Below are positions 16,617 through 24,921 of a stretch of 64,000 nucleotides of DNA, piece after piece. Within the stretch, counting starts at the first letter, position 1. Each line of letters opens with the position of its first letter. Location: positions 53,318 to 117,317 of the forward strand of contig NZ_SCRP01000035.1 in the NCBI RefSeq assembly GCF_004298475.1, given 5' to 3'. The notes beneath the pieces are model-generated. The model did no database searches and was not told the DNA's origin. It saw only the letters and a list, made by a program, of their open reading frames with translations. Source of the stretch: Paraburkholderia sp. (GTDB lineage Bacteria > Pseudomonadota > Gammaproteobacteria > Burkholderiales > Burkholderiaceae). The position numbers and the translations under genes are program-made.

Positions 16617-17654
16617 ATGCAAGCAAGAGAAAACCTGGCGGCCGATGCGGCCGATGCGGCCAAGAGCGTCGCGCAATCCGCCGCCGATGCGCTGATCCCG
16701 AGTGCCAGCGACAAGCAGAAGTGGTGGCAGCAGATCACCGAGTACAGCCTGATCGTGATCTTCGCGATCATGTTCATCACGATGTCGCTCACGGTCGATC
16801 ACTTCTTCTCGATTGAGAACATGCTCGGCCTCGCGCTGTCGATTTCGCAGATCGGCATGGTCGCCTGCACGATGATGTTCTGTCTCGCGTCGCGCGACTT
16901 CGACCTTTCCGTCGGCTCGATCATCGCGTTCGCGGGTGTGCTGTGCGCGATGGTGCTCAACGCCACGAACAATACGTTCATCGCGATCATTGCGGCCGTG
17001 GCGGCGGGCGCGGCCATCGGTTTCGTGAACGGCGCGGTGATCGCTTATTTGCGCATCAACGCGCTGATCACGACGCTCGCCACGATGGAAATCGTGCGCG
17101 GCCTCGGCTTCATCGTCTCGCACGGGCAGGCGGTCGGCGTGTCGTCGGATACGTTCATCGCGCTCGGCACGATGGCGTTTTTCGGCGTGTCGCTGCCGAT
17201 CTGGGTCACGCTCCTCTGCTTCATCGTGTTCGGCGTGATGCTCAACCGCACCGTGTACGGGCGCAATACGCTCGCCATCGGCGGCAATCCGGAGGCGTCG
17301 CGTCTCGCCGGTATTCATGTCGAGCGCACGCGCGTGTGGATCTTCCTGATCCAGGGCGCGGTGACCGCGCTCGCAGGCGTGATTCTCGCGTCGCGCATCA
17401 CCTCGGGCCAGCCGAACGCCGCCGAAGGCTTCGAACTGAACGTGATTTCCGCGTGCGTTCTGGGCGGCGTCTCGCTGCTCGGCGGCCGCGCGACGATCTC
17501 GGGCGTGGTGATCGGCGTGCTCATCATGGGTACGGTCGAGAACGTGATGAATCTGCTCAACATCGACGCGTTCTACCAGTACCTCGTACGCGGCGCGATT
17601 CTGCTCGCGGCGGTGCTGCTCGATCAGTTGAAGAATCGCGGCGCTCGTGACTGA
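16617..17654 (+). CDS. araH: Sugar ABC transporter permease
   Basis: Inner-membrane permease of 345 residues of the ribose/arabinose family, with about 8-10 hydrophobic segments. The family motif appears as GVSLLGGRATISGVVIG near the C-terminus, and LAIGGNPEASRLAGI is the conserved cytoplasmic loop that contacts the ATPase. Two starts are possible: an ATG at 16590 overlapping the araG stop, or the ATG at 16617 with GGGGAGGAG eight bases upstream. I prefer the second. The N-terminal 40 residues are hydrophilic and Ala-rich. Confidence 0.92.
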   Translation: MQARENLAADAADAAKSVAQSAADALIPSASDKQKWWQQITEYSLIVIFAIMFITMSLTVDHFFSIENMLGLALSISQIGMVACTMMFCLASRDFDLSVGSIIAFAGVLCAMVLNATNNTFIAIIAAVAAGAAIGFVNGAVIAYLRINALITTLATMEIVRGLGFIVSHGQAVGVSSDTFIALGTMAFFGVSLPIWVTLLCFIVFGVMLNRTVYGRNTLAIGGNPEASRLAGIHVERTRVWIFLIQGAVTALAGVILASRITSGQPNAAEGFELNVISACVLGGVSLLGGRATISGVVIGVLIMGTVENVMNLLNIDAFYQYLVRGAILLAAVLLDQLKNRGARD

Positions 17655-17687
17655 CCCCAGGCGATTAACCTATCAGGAGGCCGGACG

Positions 17688-18536
17688 ATGATGCAAGAAG
17701 CGAACTCCGTCGCACGGGACACGCACGAACCCGGCGCGCGCTATCCGAGCCTGGTCGACCGTGTCGTGCTGATTACGGGCGGCGCGACCGGCATCGGCGC
17801 GGCGTTCGTCGAACACTTCGTCGCGCAGGGCGCGCGCGTGGGCTTTCTCGACATCGATGCGAGCGCGGGCGTCGCGCTCGCCGATGCGCTTGCGGGCCAG
17901 GGGCAAAGCGAGGATCAAAGCCGGGACCAAAGCCAGAATCGAGCCGCGCGCCACAAGCCGCACTTCGTGACCTGCGATCTCACCGATATCGGCGCGTTGC
18001 GTCACGCCGTCGCGAGCATGAAGGCGGCGCTCGGCCCGATCCAGGTGCTCGTGAACAATGCGGCGAACGACCGTCGCGAGGCGCTTGCGGACATCACGCC
18101 CAGATCGTTCGACGACGGCATTGCGGTGAACGTGCGCCATCAGTTGTTCGCGGCGCAGGCCGTGGTCGAGGACATGAAAGCGGCCCGCGCGGGGGCGATC
18201 ATCAATCTCGGCTCGATTAGCTGGATGCTCAAGAACAGCGAGTTTCCGGTCTACGCGATGAGCAAGTCGGCGGTGCAGGGGCTCACGCGCGGGCTCGCGA
18301 AGGAACTCGGGCCGTACGGCATCCGCGTGAACACGCTCGTGCCGGGCTGGGTGATGACCGACAAGCAGCGCCGTTTGTGGCTCACCGACGAAGGCCGCGA
18401 GCTGATCAGGCGCGGCCAGTGCATCGACGCCGAACTGCTGCCCGCCGATCTCGCGCGCGCGGCGCTTTTCCTCGCGGCCGACGACAGCCGCATGATCACG
18501 GCGCAGGACATCGTCGTGGACGGAGGCTGGGTATGA
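17688..18536 (+). CDS. SDR family sugar dehydrogenase (probable D-galactose/L-arabinose 1-dehydrogenase)
   Basis: Short-chain dehydrogenase of 282 residues, with cofactor motif TGGATGIG (30-37), FLDID ending the second strand (NAD preference), NNAA (123-126), and catalytic S175, Y189 and K193 (YAMSK). It follows the permease by 33 bases with an AGGAGG site and overlaps the lactonase gene by four bases, so the pair likely performs aldose to lactone to acid. An inserted Gln/Asp/Ser-rich loop at about residues 70-90 (GQSEDQSRDQSQ) arises from a short imperfect DNA repeat and is absent from typical homologues. Substrate assignment rests on context. Confidence 0.8.
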   Translation: MMQEANSVARDTHEPGARYPSLVDRVVLITGGATGIGAAFVEHFVAQGARVGFLDIDASAGVALADALAGQGQSEDQSRDQSQNRAARHKPHFVTCDLTDIGALRHAVASMKAALGPIQVLVNNAANDRREALADITPRSFDDGIAVNVRHQLFAAQAVVEDMKAARAGAIINLGSISWMLKNSEFPVYAMSKSAVQGLTRGLAKELGPYGIRVNTLVPGWVMTDKQRRLWLTDEGRELIRRGQCIDAELLPADLARAALFLAADDSRMITAQDIVVDGGWV

Positions 18537-19453
18537 CGCACCCATCGGCCAACGCATCGGCCAACGCATCGGCCACGCTGCTGATCGACGCGCTCGACAC
18601 GCTCGGCGAATGCGCGACGTGGTGCGCGCGCACGGGCCGCTTCTACTGGACCGACATCGTGGGCAGGCGGCTGTCGCGCTACGACCCGCGCGACGGCTCG
18701 CATCAAACGTGGGACATGCCGGAGCGTCTTGGCTGCTTCGCGCTGTGCGAGGACGAGAACACGCTGCTGCTCGGTCTTGCCAGGCGGCTCGCGTTCTTCG
18801 ATCTCGTGACGGGCCAGCTCGATCTTGTCGTCGATGTCGAGCCGGGCAAGACGACGCGCGTGAACGATGGCCGCTGCGACCGGCAGGGCCGCTTCGTGTT
18901 CGGCACGATGGACGATGTACGGCCGAGGAAACCGGTCGGCGGCTTCTACCGGCTCAATCGGGATCTGACGCTTGAACGCCTGCCGCTGCCCGCGCCCGCG
19001 ATTCCGAACAGCATTGCGTTCAGTCCGGACGGCGCGACGATGTACTACTGCGACACGCCGATGCGCTCGATCCGCGCGTGCGACTACGGCGCCGATGGCA
19101 GCATCGCTAACGACCGGCCGTTTGTCGATCTATCGAAGGAGGCAGGCGTCCCGGACGGCTCGACGGTCGATGCCGATGGCGGCCTCTGGAACGCGCAGTG
19201 GGGCGGCGCGTGCGTGGTGCGCTACCGCGCAGACGGCACCGAAAGCACGCGTGTAAAGATTCCCACGGCTCAGCCAAGCTGCGTTACGCTCGGCGGTGCG
19301 CGTCTCGACACGCTCTATGTGACGAGCGCGCGCGATGAGTTCGATGCCGAAGCACTCTCACGCGACATCCACGCCGGCGGCGTGTTCGTCGCGCACTCAG
19401 GCCACGCTGGCCTTGCCGAGCCGGTTTTTCTGGGCGCACGGCGGGGCGGTTGA
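18533..19453 (+). CDS. SMP-30/gluconolactonase family sugar lactonase
   Basis: Six-bladed propeller lactonase of 306 residues that opens the aldonolactone made by the preceding dehydrogenase. Metal-site residues of the SMP-30 family are visible: E26 in GECATW, the asparagine of RVNDGRCD, PNSIAFSPDG, and the aspartate of VPDGSTVDADG. The ATG overlaps the preceding stop (ATGA). The first 14 residues come from an in-frame 12-bp repeat (SANASANASA) and probably form a disordered tail. Confidence 0.88.
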   Translation: MTHPSANASANASATLLIDALDTLGECATWCARTGRFYWTDIVGRRLSRYDPRDGSHQTWDMPERLGCFALCEDENTLLLGLARRLAFFDLVTGQLDLVVDVEPGKTTRVNDGRCDRQGRFVFGTMDDVRPRKPVGGFYRLNRDLTLERLPLPAPAIPNSIAFSPDGATMYYCDTPMRSIRACDYGADGSIANDRPFVDLSKEAGVPDGSTVDADGGLWNAQWGGACVVRYRADGTESTRVKIPTAQPSCVTLGGARLDTLYVTSARDEFDAEALSRDIHAGGVFVAHSGHAGLAEPVFLGARRGG

Positions 19454-19554
19454 ATGGGCGGCGGGCGCCGTTCGGGCGCGCTGTTTAAGTGGGTTCTTCA
19501 TACGAAGCCGGGGCGCCACAGAACCCGGCCACCTTGAAAGGTAGCGGGGCAGTC

Positions 19555-19604
19555 GTTGCCGTACGGCAACAGTTGCAGTCGATCGCAGTTGATCGTAGTC
19601 GATC
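19555..19604. promoter_or_regulatory. Palindrome plus three 10-bp repeats upstream of the epimerase gene
   Basis: A perfect 16-bp palindrome (GTTGCCGTACGGCAAC, 19555-19570) is followed by three 10-bp tandem units (GCAGTCGATC, GCAGTTGATC, GTAGTCGATC) at 19575-19604. The arrangement suggests a regulator site in the 289-bp gap between the lactonase and epimerase genes. Confidence 0.45.
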
Positions 19605-19742
19605 GGTAATCCGCAGTCGGCAGTGCCAGCAAAGAAACGCGAACACAAGAAGCGGCCACCGAGCGAGGACCTGGCGCTCCGGCAGGCTGCGTGTGCACCG
19701 CCTTCGTAGGCGGCACCTTTCATGCCTCTCGAGGAGCATCTT

Positions 19743-20873
19743 ATGAGCGTCGCGAATTCCGCCTTGCGTCAAACTGTTCGTCCGGCCGGCGCGCCGGCCG
19801 CCGCGCGCCGGGCGCGGCTCGAAGCCGCTACCCATCCGGTTCTGCCCGGGCCCAGCACGTCGGCCGTCGCCATCGGCGCGGCCGGCACGGACGATGTGTC
19901 CTGCGTGACGCTGGCAAACGCGTATTTAAGGCTCGACGTCGCGCCGCAACTGGGCGGCGGCATCACCCGTTTCGACTGTCGCAGCGAAGGCGTGCTGGAG
20001 CCGGTTTTCCGGCGCTGCGATCACGTCAGCGCGCGCATGGATCCGAATGAACTCGCCTGCTACCCGCTCGTGCCGTTTTCGAATCGCATCGGGGCGGGGC
20101 GCTTTCACTTTGGCGGGCGCAATATCGAAGTGCCGTGCAACCGTGCAGGCGAGCCGCTGCCGATCCACGGCGACGGCTGGCTCGTGCCGTGGCAGGTCGA
20201 GCAGTCGGAGCGCGAGTGCGTGAGGCTCGTGCTCGACCGCAGCAACGGCAAGCCGTACGCGTATCGTGCGGCGATTACCTACGCGCTGGACGGCACCACG
20301 CTGGCGATGACGCTCGAAGTCGAGAACACCGGGCGCGATGCGATGCCGTTCGGACTCGGCGTGCACCCGTTTCTCGCACGCGATGCGAGCACCGAGCTTT
20401 CCGCGCCTGCGAGCGGCCTGTGGCTATCGGGCGAGGACTGGCTGCCGGTGCGGCATGTCCCGGCGCCGCCCGCGTGGCAATTCGGCGTGGCCTATCCGCT
20501 GCCGGATACGCTCGTCAATCACGCGTTCAGCGGCTGGAGCGGACGTGCCGCCGTGGTGTGGGAGCGGCGGCGGCTGTCGCTGTCGATTTCCGCGAACACC
20601 GATTACTACGTGCTCTATACGCCGCAGGGCGAGGACTTCTTCTGCTTCGAGCCCGTCGACCATCCGATCAACGCGGTCAATCTTTCGGGCGGCGGCGACG
20701 CGCACGGCATGACCGTGCTCGCGCGCGGCGAGCGGCTCGTGCGGCAGTTCAGCTTCACGGTCGAGCGCCTGGACGCGCGCGCGGCGGCCAGGCCGCATGG
20801 CGCGGCAGCGCACCGCCGCACGGGTGCGTCGCGCGGCGGCAAGGCGGGCCGCGCACGGCAGGAGGCGCACTGA
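19743..20873 (+). CDS. Aldose 1-epimerase
   Basis: Mutarotase-family enzyme of 376 residues interconverting alpha and beta anomers of aldoses, which would feed the 1-dehydrogenase. The likely catalytic base is the glutamate in FFCFEPVDHPINA, with the active-site histidine in FGLGVHPF. The start at 19743 has GAGGAG six bases upstream; an ATG at 19722 is in frame but has a weaker site. About 45 extra N-terminal residues and a basic, Gly/Ala-rich C-terminal tail (from about residue 340) flank the catalytic domain. Codons 14-19 contain an 18-bp perfect GC palindrome. Confidence 0.85.
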   Translation: MSVANSALRQTVRPAGAPAAARRARLEAATHPVLPGPSTSAVAIGAAGTDDVSCVTLANAYLRLDVAPQLGGGITRFDCRSEGVLEPVFRRCDHVSARMDPNELACYPLVPFSNRIGAGRFHFGGRNIEVPCNRAGEPLPIHGDGWLVPWQVEQSERECVRLVLDRSNGKPYAYRAAITYALDGTTLAMTLEVENTGRDAMPFGLGVHPFLARDASTELSAPASGLWLSGEDWLPVRHVPAPPAWQFGVAYPLPDTLVNHAFSGWSGRAAVVWERRRLSLSISANTDYYVLYTPQGEDFFCFEPVDHPINAVNLSGGGDAHGMTVLARGERLVRQFSFTVERLDARAAARPHGAAAHRRTGASRGGKAGRARQEAH

Positions 20874-20898
20874 TCCGCGCTTGATTCACGCTTGATCC

Positions 20899-20964
20899 GC
20901 CGCCTGCTGCGCGGCACGCGGGCCCGAATCGACCGGGCGTTTCGCGTGCCGGGCAGCAGGCGGC
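20899..20964. other. Large near-perfect hairpin between the epimerase gene and pyrF
   Basis: Three nested perfect stems, 12 bp (GCCGCCTGCTGC / GCAGCAGGCGGC), 8 bp (GGCACGCG / CGCGTGCC) and 5 bp (GCCCG / CGGGC), are separated by 1-4 unpaired bases around a 7-base loop. No T-run follows, so it is not a standard intrinsic terminator. Confidence 0.75.
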
Positions 20965-21042
20965 CCGTCTCATGTCACCGAACCCAAGGCCGGGTAAAAT
21001 ACGCGCCGTTTCGAATCAACGGCTCGCCTCGAGTTACTCAAC

Positions 21043-21858
21043 ATGACCGCTTTCACCCAGACCCTCGACGCCGCCTGGAAGCGCACCGGCTCGCTGCTGT
21101 GCGTCGGCCTCGACCCCGAGCCGACGAAGTTTCCCGCCGCGCTCGCCGGACGCAGCGATGCGATCTTCACGTTCTGCCGCGACATCGTCGATGCGACGGC
21201 GGCTTACGCGTGCTCGTTCAAGCCGCAAATCGCGTACTTCGCCGCGCACCGCGCGGAAGACCAGCTCGAAGCGCTGATCGCGCACATCCACGAGAAGCAT
21301 CCCGGCTTGCCGGTGATTCTCGACGCGAAGCGCGGCGACATCGGCAGCACGGCCGGGCAGTACGCGCGCGAGGCGTTCGAGCGCTATGCGGCGGACGCCG
21401 TGACGGTGAACCCGTACATGGGTTTCGATTCGATCGAGCCGTATCTCGCGCACGCGGGCAAGGGCGTGATCGTGCTGTGCCGCACCTCGAACCCGGGCGG
21501 CTCGGACCTGCAGTTCCTGACGACCGACGGCAAGCCGCTCTACCAGGTCGTGGCGGCGCTGGCGGCGCAGAAGTGGAACGCGAGCGGCCAGCTCGGTCTC
21601 GTGGTCGGCGCAACGTTTCCGAAGGAAATCGAAGTGGTGCGCGGGATCGTTGGCGACATGCCCCTGCTGATTCCGGGCATCGGCGCGCAGGGCGGCGACG
21701 TCGAAGCAACCGTGCGCGCGGGCCGCACCGCAGCGGGCACGGGCATGCTGATCAACTCGTCGCGCGCGATTCTCTATGCGAGCAAGGGTGACGACTACGC
21801 GCAGGCGGCTGCAACGGCCGCGAAGGACACGCGCGACCGCATCAACGCATTCCGCTGA
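21043..21858 (+). CDS. pyrF: Orotidine 5'-phosphate decarboxylase
   Basis: Enzyme of 271 residues of the longer PyrF subfamily, which converts OMP to UMP in the last step of pyrimidine synthesis. The catalytic segment [17 protein letters not shown] contains the essential lysine K96 and following aspartate; VNPYMGFDS and the phosphate-binding [10 protein letters not shown] complete the barrel. It is cytoplasmic and monocistronic. The ATG at 21043 fits homologous N-termini (MTAFTQ). Confidence 0.95.
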   Translation: MTAFTQTLDAAWKRTGSLLCVGLDPEPTKFPAALAGRSDAIFTFCRDIVDATAAYACSFKPQIAYFAAHRAEDQLEALIAHIHEKHPGLPVILDAKRGDIGSTAGQYAREAFERYAADAVTVNPYMGFDSIEPYLAHAGKGVIVLCRTSNPGGSDLQFLTTDGKPLYQVVAALAAQKWNASGQLGLVVGATFPKEIEVVRGIVGDMPLLIPGIGAQGGDVEATVRAGRTAAGTGMLINSSRAILYASKGDDYAQAAATAAKDTRDRINAFR

Positions 21859-21905
21859 ACATACCGGCTCGCGGCGCCTGCACGGCGCCGTGGGCCGCGC
21901 CCGTC

Positions 21906-21947
21906 AAACCCGGTCCGCTAAACCCGGTCCGCTAAAACCCGCCCGTC
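21906..21947 (+). repeat. 14-bp tandem repeat between pyrF and the cupin gene
   Basis: Two exact copies of AAACCCGGTCCGCT (21906-21919, 21920-21933) and a degenerate third (21934-21947) fill most of the convergent intergenic gap. Confidence 0.8.
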
Positions 21948-21962
21948 AAAACCGCGGCGCGC

Positions 21963-22499
21963 TCATCCCTTGCGCGCCGCAGCAGCAGGCTTGCCCAGCA
22001 ATTCGATGATGGCGCGATGCAGCGGAAACTTCTGCGCGAGCGCCGCGGCATCGGCGATTTCGAATTCGCTGAACTCGAAGCCCGGCGCGACTGTGCAGCC
22101 CACCAGCGCAAAAGTCGACGGATCGCAGCAGCGCGCCGCGAACCAGTGGCCCGCGGGCACGACGGCCTGAAACACCGTGCCCGGATGATCGAGCGCGTGG
22201 CCGAGCTTGCGCGTGGAGAGCACGCCGCGCTCGTCGATCGAGTGGATTTCGAGCGGCGCGCCCGCGTAGAAGTGCCAGAGCTCGTCGGAGCGGATGCGGT
22301 GCCACGCCGAATAGGCGCCGTCCGTCAGCAGAAAGTAGATCGCGGTCGAGGCCGTGCGCGTGCCCTCGCTCGCGGGCGCGCCGTCGCGGCGCACGAGCTT
22401 GTCCGCACGGTAGGTTTCGCTGTAGTAGCCGCCTTCGGGATGCGGTTCGAGCCCGAAGCGGCGGATCAGGTCGTCGACTGCGGTGTTCACGGTAGCCAT
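21963..22499 (-). CDS. Cupin domain-containing protein (DUF985 family)
   Basis: Protein of 178 residues of the small DUF985 cupin family. The family start LIRRFGLEPHPEGGYYSETYR is recognisable in two parts, with LEPHPEGGYY and WHRIRSDELWHFYAG (cupin histidines and glutamate) followed by LVGCTVAPGFEFSEFE. Members are sugar- or metabolite-binding cupins of unknown reaction. Start at 22499 with AAGGAG nine bases upstream. It is 42 bases downstream of pncC in the same direction. Confidence 0.85.
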   Translation of the reverse strand: MATVNTAVDDLIRRFGLEPHPEGGYYSETYRADKLVRRDGAPASEGTRTASTAIYFLLTDGAYSAWHRIRSDELWHFYAGAPLEIHSIDERGVLSTRKLGHALDHPGTVFQAVVPAGHWFAARCCDPSTFALVGCTVAPGFEFSEFEIADAAALAQKFPLHRAIIELLGKPAAAARKG

Positions 22500-22541
22500 G
22501 GTGGCGGTCTCCTTCCGTGTCCCGGCATGCCGCACGCCGGG

Positions 22542-23042
22542 TTAGCGTTCCTTTTCGTCGAGCAGCGCGAGCAGCCCGCGCAGCGCATGCGCGGCAGCCT
22601 GCGCGCGGATCTGTTCGCGGTCACCCTTGAAGACGAGCGTCTCCACGCTCGTATGCAGCCGGTTGCTCCAGCCGAACGACACCATGCCGACCGGCTTCTC
22701 GGGCGTGCCGCCGCCCGGCCCCGCCACGCCCGTGATCGACAGCGAAACCTGTGCCCGGCTGTTGCGCAGCGCGCCTTCGGCCATCGCGCGGGCGACCGGC
22801 TCGCTGACTGCGCCGTGCTTCTCGATCAGCTCGGCGGGCACGCCGATCATTTCGCTCTTCGCGAGGTTCGAATACGTGACGAAGCCGCGTTCGAACCAGC
22901 CGCTGCTGCCGGAGATGTCGGTGATCGCGGTGGCGACCATGCCGCCCGTGCACGATTCGGCGGTGGCGAGCATCAGACGCCCGTCGCGCAGCTTGTTGCC
23001 GACGCGGATGGCGAGTTGGTGAACGACGGAATCGGTAGCCAT
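22542..23042 (-). CDS. pncC: Nicotinamide-nucleotide amidase (CinA C-terminal domain)
   Basis: Single-domain enzyme of 166 residues that deamidates nicotinamide mononucleotide to nicotinic acid mononucleotide in NAD recycling. The active-site segment TAESCTGGMVATAITDISGSS carries the catalytic serine; VSLSITGVAGPGGGTPEKPVG is the conserved loop. The N-terminal CinA domain is absent, as is usual for proteobacterial PncC. It follows pgpA by 34 bases within a thiL-pgpA-pncC run that is common in Burkholderiales. Confidence 0.93.
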   Translation of the reverse strand: MATDSVVHQLAIRVGNKLRDGRLMLATAESCTGGMVATAITDISGSSGWFERGFVTYSNLAKSEMIGVPAELIEKHGAVSEPVARAMAEGALRNSRAQVSLSITGVAGPGGGTPEKPVGMVSFGWSNRLHTSVETLVFKGDREQIRAQAAAHALRGLLALLDEKER

Positions 23043-23076
23043 GGTGCGTTATCCGATGAGCGCCGGAGCGCGGGTT

Positions 23077-23748
23077 TCAGACCGACATGCGCCAGAGCGC
23101 GATGACGAGCAGCGTGAAGAACGCGGCGACGAGGTCGTCGAACATGATGCCGAAACCGCCCTTGAAGCGGCGGTCGAAGTAGCGGATGGGCGGCGGCTTC
23201 ACCATGTCGAAGAAGCGGAAGGTGAGAAAAGCCGCGAGTTTTCCGTTGAAATCGACGGGCGTGACCATCAGCATCACGAGCCAGAAGGCGACGATCTCGT
23301 CCCAGACGATCGCAGACGGGTCGTCGACCTGCATCTTGCGGGCCGTGAACCCGGTGATCCCGATTCCGGCGACGTAGCCGAGGACGATCAGGAGCCCCCA
23401 GTCGATCACCGTCAGGTAGCGGCTCAGCACGTCGAACGACAGCCACGCGAACAGCGTGCCGGCCGTGCCCGGCGCGATGCGCGACAGGCCCGAGCCAAAG
23501 CCGAGCGAGATGATATGAAACGGATGCGTGAGCATGAACTGCGCGTCGGCGCGGCGCGGGCGCGCGGCGGCGGTTGCGCACGCTGCGGTGCCCGCCGAGG
23601 TGCCCGCAGCGGCGCCTGCGGTCGTGCCTGCCGCAGCGCCGGCCGTGGCGGCTGCCATCGCGCCCGCAGCCCGGTCGTCCGGCGCGGCTGGCGGCAGCGC
23701 GGACCCGGACAGGTTGTCGGCGGGCGTCGGCGTGGGGTCAGTCTGCAT
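23077..23748 (-). CDS. pgpA: Phosphatidylglycerophosphatase A
   Basis: Inner-membrane phosphatase of 223 residues that dephosphorylates phosphatidylglycerol phosphate in phospholipid synthesis. The conserved PgpA domain begins near residue 72 (LTHPFHIISLGFGSGLSRIAPGTAGT) and contains WDEIVAFWLVM and the acidic FDDLVAA. About 70 residues precede it, including an Ala/Thr/Gly tract (27-62) not usual in the family; an internal ATG at residue 72 could be an alternative start. The start at 23748 overlaps the thiL stop by 11 bases, indicating translational coupling. Confidence 0.9.
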   Translation of the reverse strand: MQTDPTPTPADNLSGSALPPAAPDDRAAGAMAAATAGAAAGTTAGAAAGTSAGTAACATAAARPRRADAQFMLTHPFHIISLGFGSGLSRIAPGTAGTLFAWLSFDVLSRYLTVIDWGLLIVLGYVAGIGITGFTARKMQVDDPSAIVWDEIVAFWLVMLMVTPVDFNGKLAAFLTFRFFDMVKPPPIRYFDRRFKGGFGIMFDDLVAAFFTLLVIALWRMSV

Positions 23749-24736
23749 GGAAGTGATCGAAGCCTTGCAACGTGAGGTTGAGCGGCGCACCGGATCCGTC
23801 GTGCCACGCGATGCCCGGCCTCGCGCGCGCCGGATCGGCCGGGTCGAGGACAGTTATTGTACCGATGCGCGTCGCGCGCACGCCCGCATGTTGCGCGGCT
23901 GCCTCGACCGCGCTGCGCGCGCCCGGCGCCGCCGTGAAGCACAGTTCGTAGTCGTCGCCGCCCGCGAGCGCGCACTGGCGTTGCACCGCTTGCGGCAGGC
24001 GCGCGAGCGCCGCCGAGCGCGGCAGCGCATCGACATCGATGCGCGCGCAGGCGTTCGAGCGCTCGAGGATGTGCAGCAGGTCGCCCGCGAGCCCGTCCGA
24101 AACGTCGAGCGCCGCGTGCGCCACGCCGCGCAGCGCGAGGCCGAGCGCAATGCGCGGCTCGGGCCGCTCAAGCGCGTGACGGAACACGGCGGCGTCGGCG
24201 GCATCGGCCTGCCACTCGCCGCGCAGCACGCCGAGTCCCGCGCGCGCGTCTCCTGGCGTGCCGGAAACCCAGATGTCGTCGCCGGGCTGCGCGGCATCGC
24301 GCCGGAGCGCGGCGCCTGGCGGCACAGAGCCGAACACCGTGATGCAAAGATTCAGCGGCCCTGCGGTCGTGTCGCCGCCGATCAGTTCGCAGCCGAAGCG
24401 GTCGGCGAGTTCGAAGAGGCCCGCGCTGAACGCCGTGAGCCAGTCTTCGCGCGGTTTCGGCAGTGAAAATGCAAGGGTGAAGCCGAGCGGTGCGGCGCCC
24501 ATCGCGGCGAGATCGGAGAGATTCACCGCGAGCGCCTTGTGGCCGAGCGCGTGCGGATCGACATCGGGCAGGAAGTGGCGGCCCTCCACGAGCATGTCGG
24601 TCGAAATGGCGAGCATTTCGCCGGCGGGCGGCGCGATCAGCGCGCAGTCGTCGCCAATGCCGAGCGCGGCGCGGCGCGTGTTCGCGCGCGCGCGCCGGGC
24701 GAAGAATCGGTCGATCAGGGAGAACTCTGAAAGCAT
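23738..24736 (-). CDS. thiL: Thiamine-monophosphate kinase
   Basis: Enzyme of 332 residues making thiamine pyrophosphate from thiamine phosphate with ATP. PurM-like fold motifs: GIGDDCALI near the N-terminus, STDMLVEGRHF, NLSDLAAMGA, GGDTTAGP, and LDVSDGLAGDLLHI. The first gene of the thiL-pgpA-pncC run, it is divergent from maeB. Length and start (MLSEFSLIDRFF) are typical. Confidence 0.95.
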   Translation of the reverse strand: MLSEFSLIDRFFARRARANTRRAALGIGDDCALIAPPAGEMLAISTDMLVEGRHFLPDVDPHALGHKALAVNLSDLAAMGAAPLGFTLAFSLPKPREDWLTAFSAGLFELADRFGCELIGGDTTAGPLNLCITVFGSVPPGAALRRDAAQPGDDIWVSGTPGDARAGLGVLRGEWQADAADAAVFRHALERPEPRIALGLALRGVAHAALDVSDGLAGDLLHILERSNACARIDVDALPRSAALARLPQAVQRQCALAGGDDYELCFTAAPGARSAVEAAAQHAGVRATRIGTITVLDPADPARARPGIAWHDGSGAPLNLTLQGFDHFHAD

Positions 24737-24921
24737 ATTGAAAGGACTATGGCGAATGGCATGCGGGCTGTCGCAGAGCGCTCGTGCCGCTGCGGCTTTT
24801 CAGCGATTCCGGTCGCGGCACCTGTGCCGGAATCGTACGTAATGGCAACCAGGCGCGCTGGAGAATGGCGCTACAATGGGTCCGAATCGCCATTCTAATC
24901 TGCACTTCATTCAGGCCCGTC

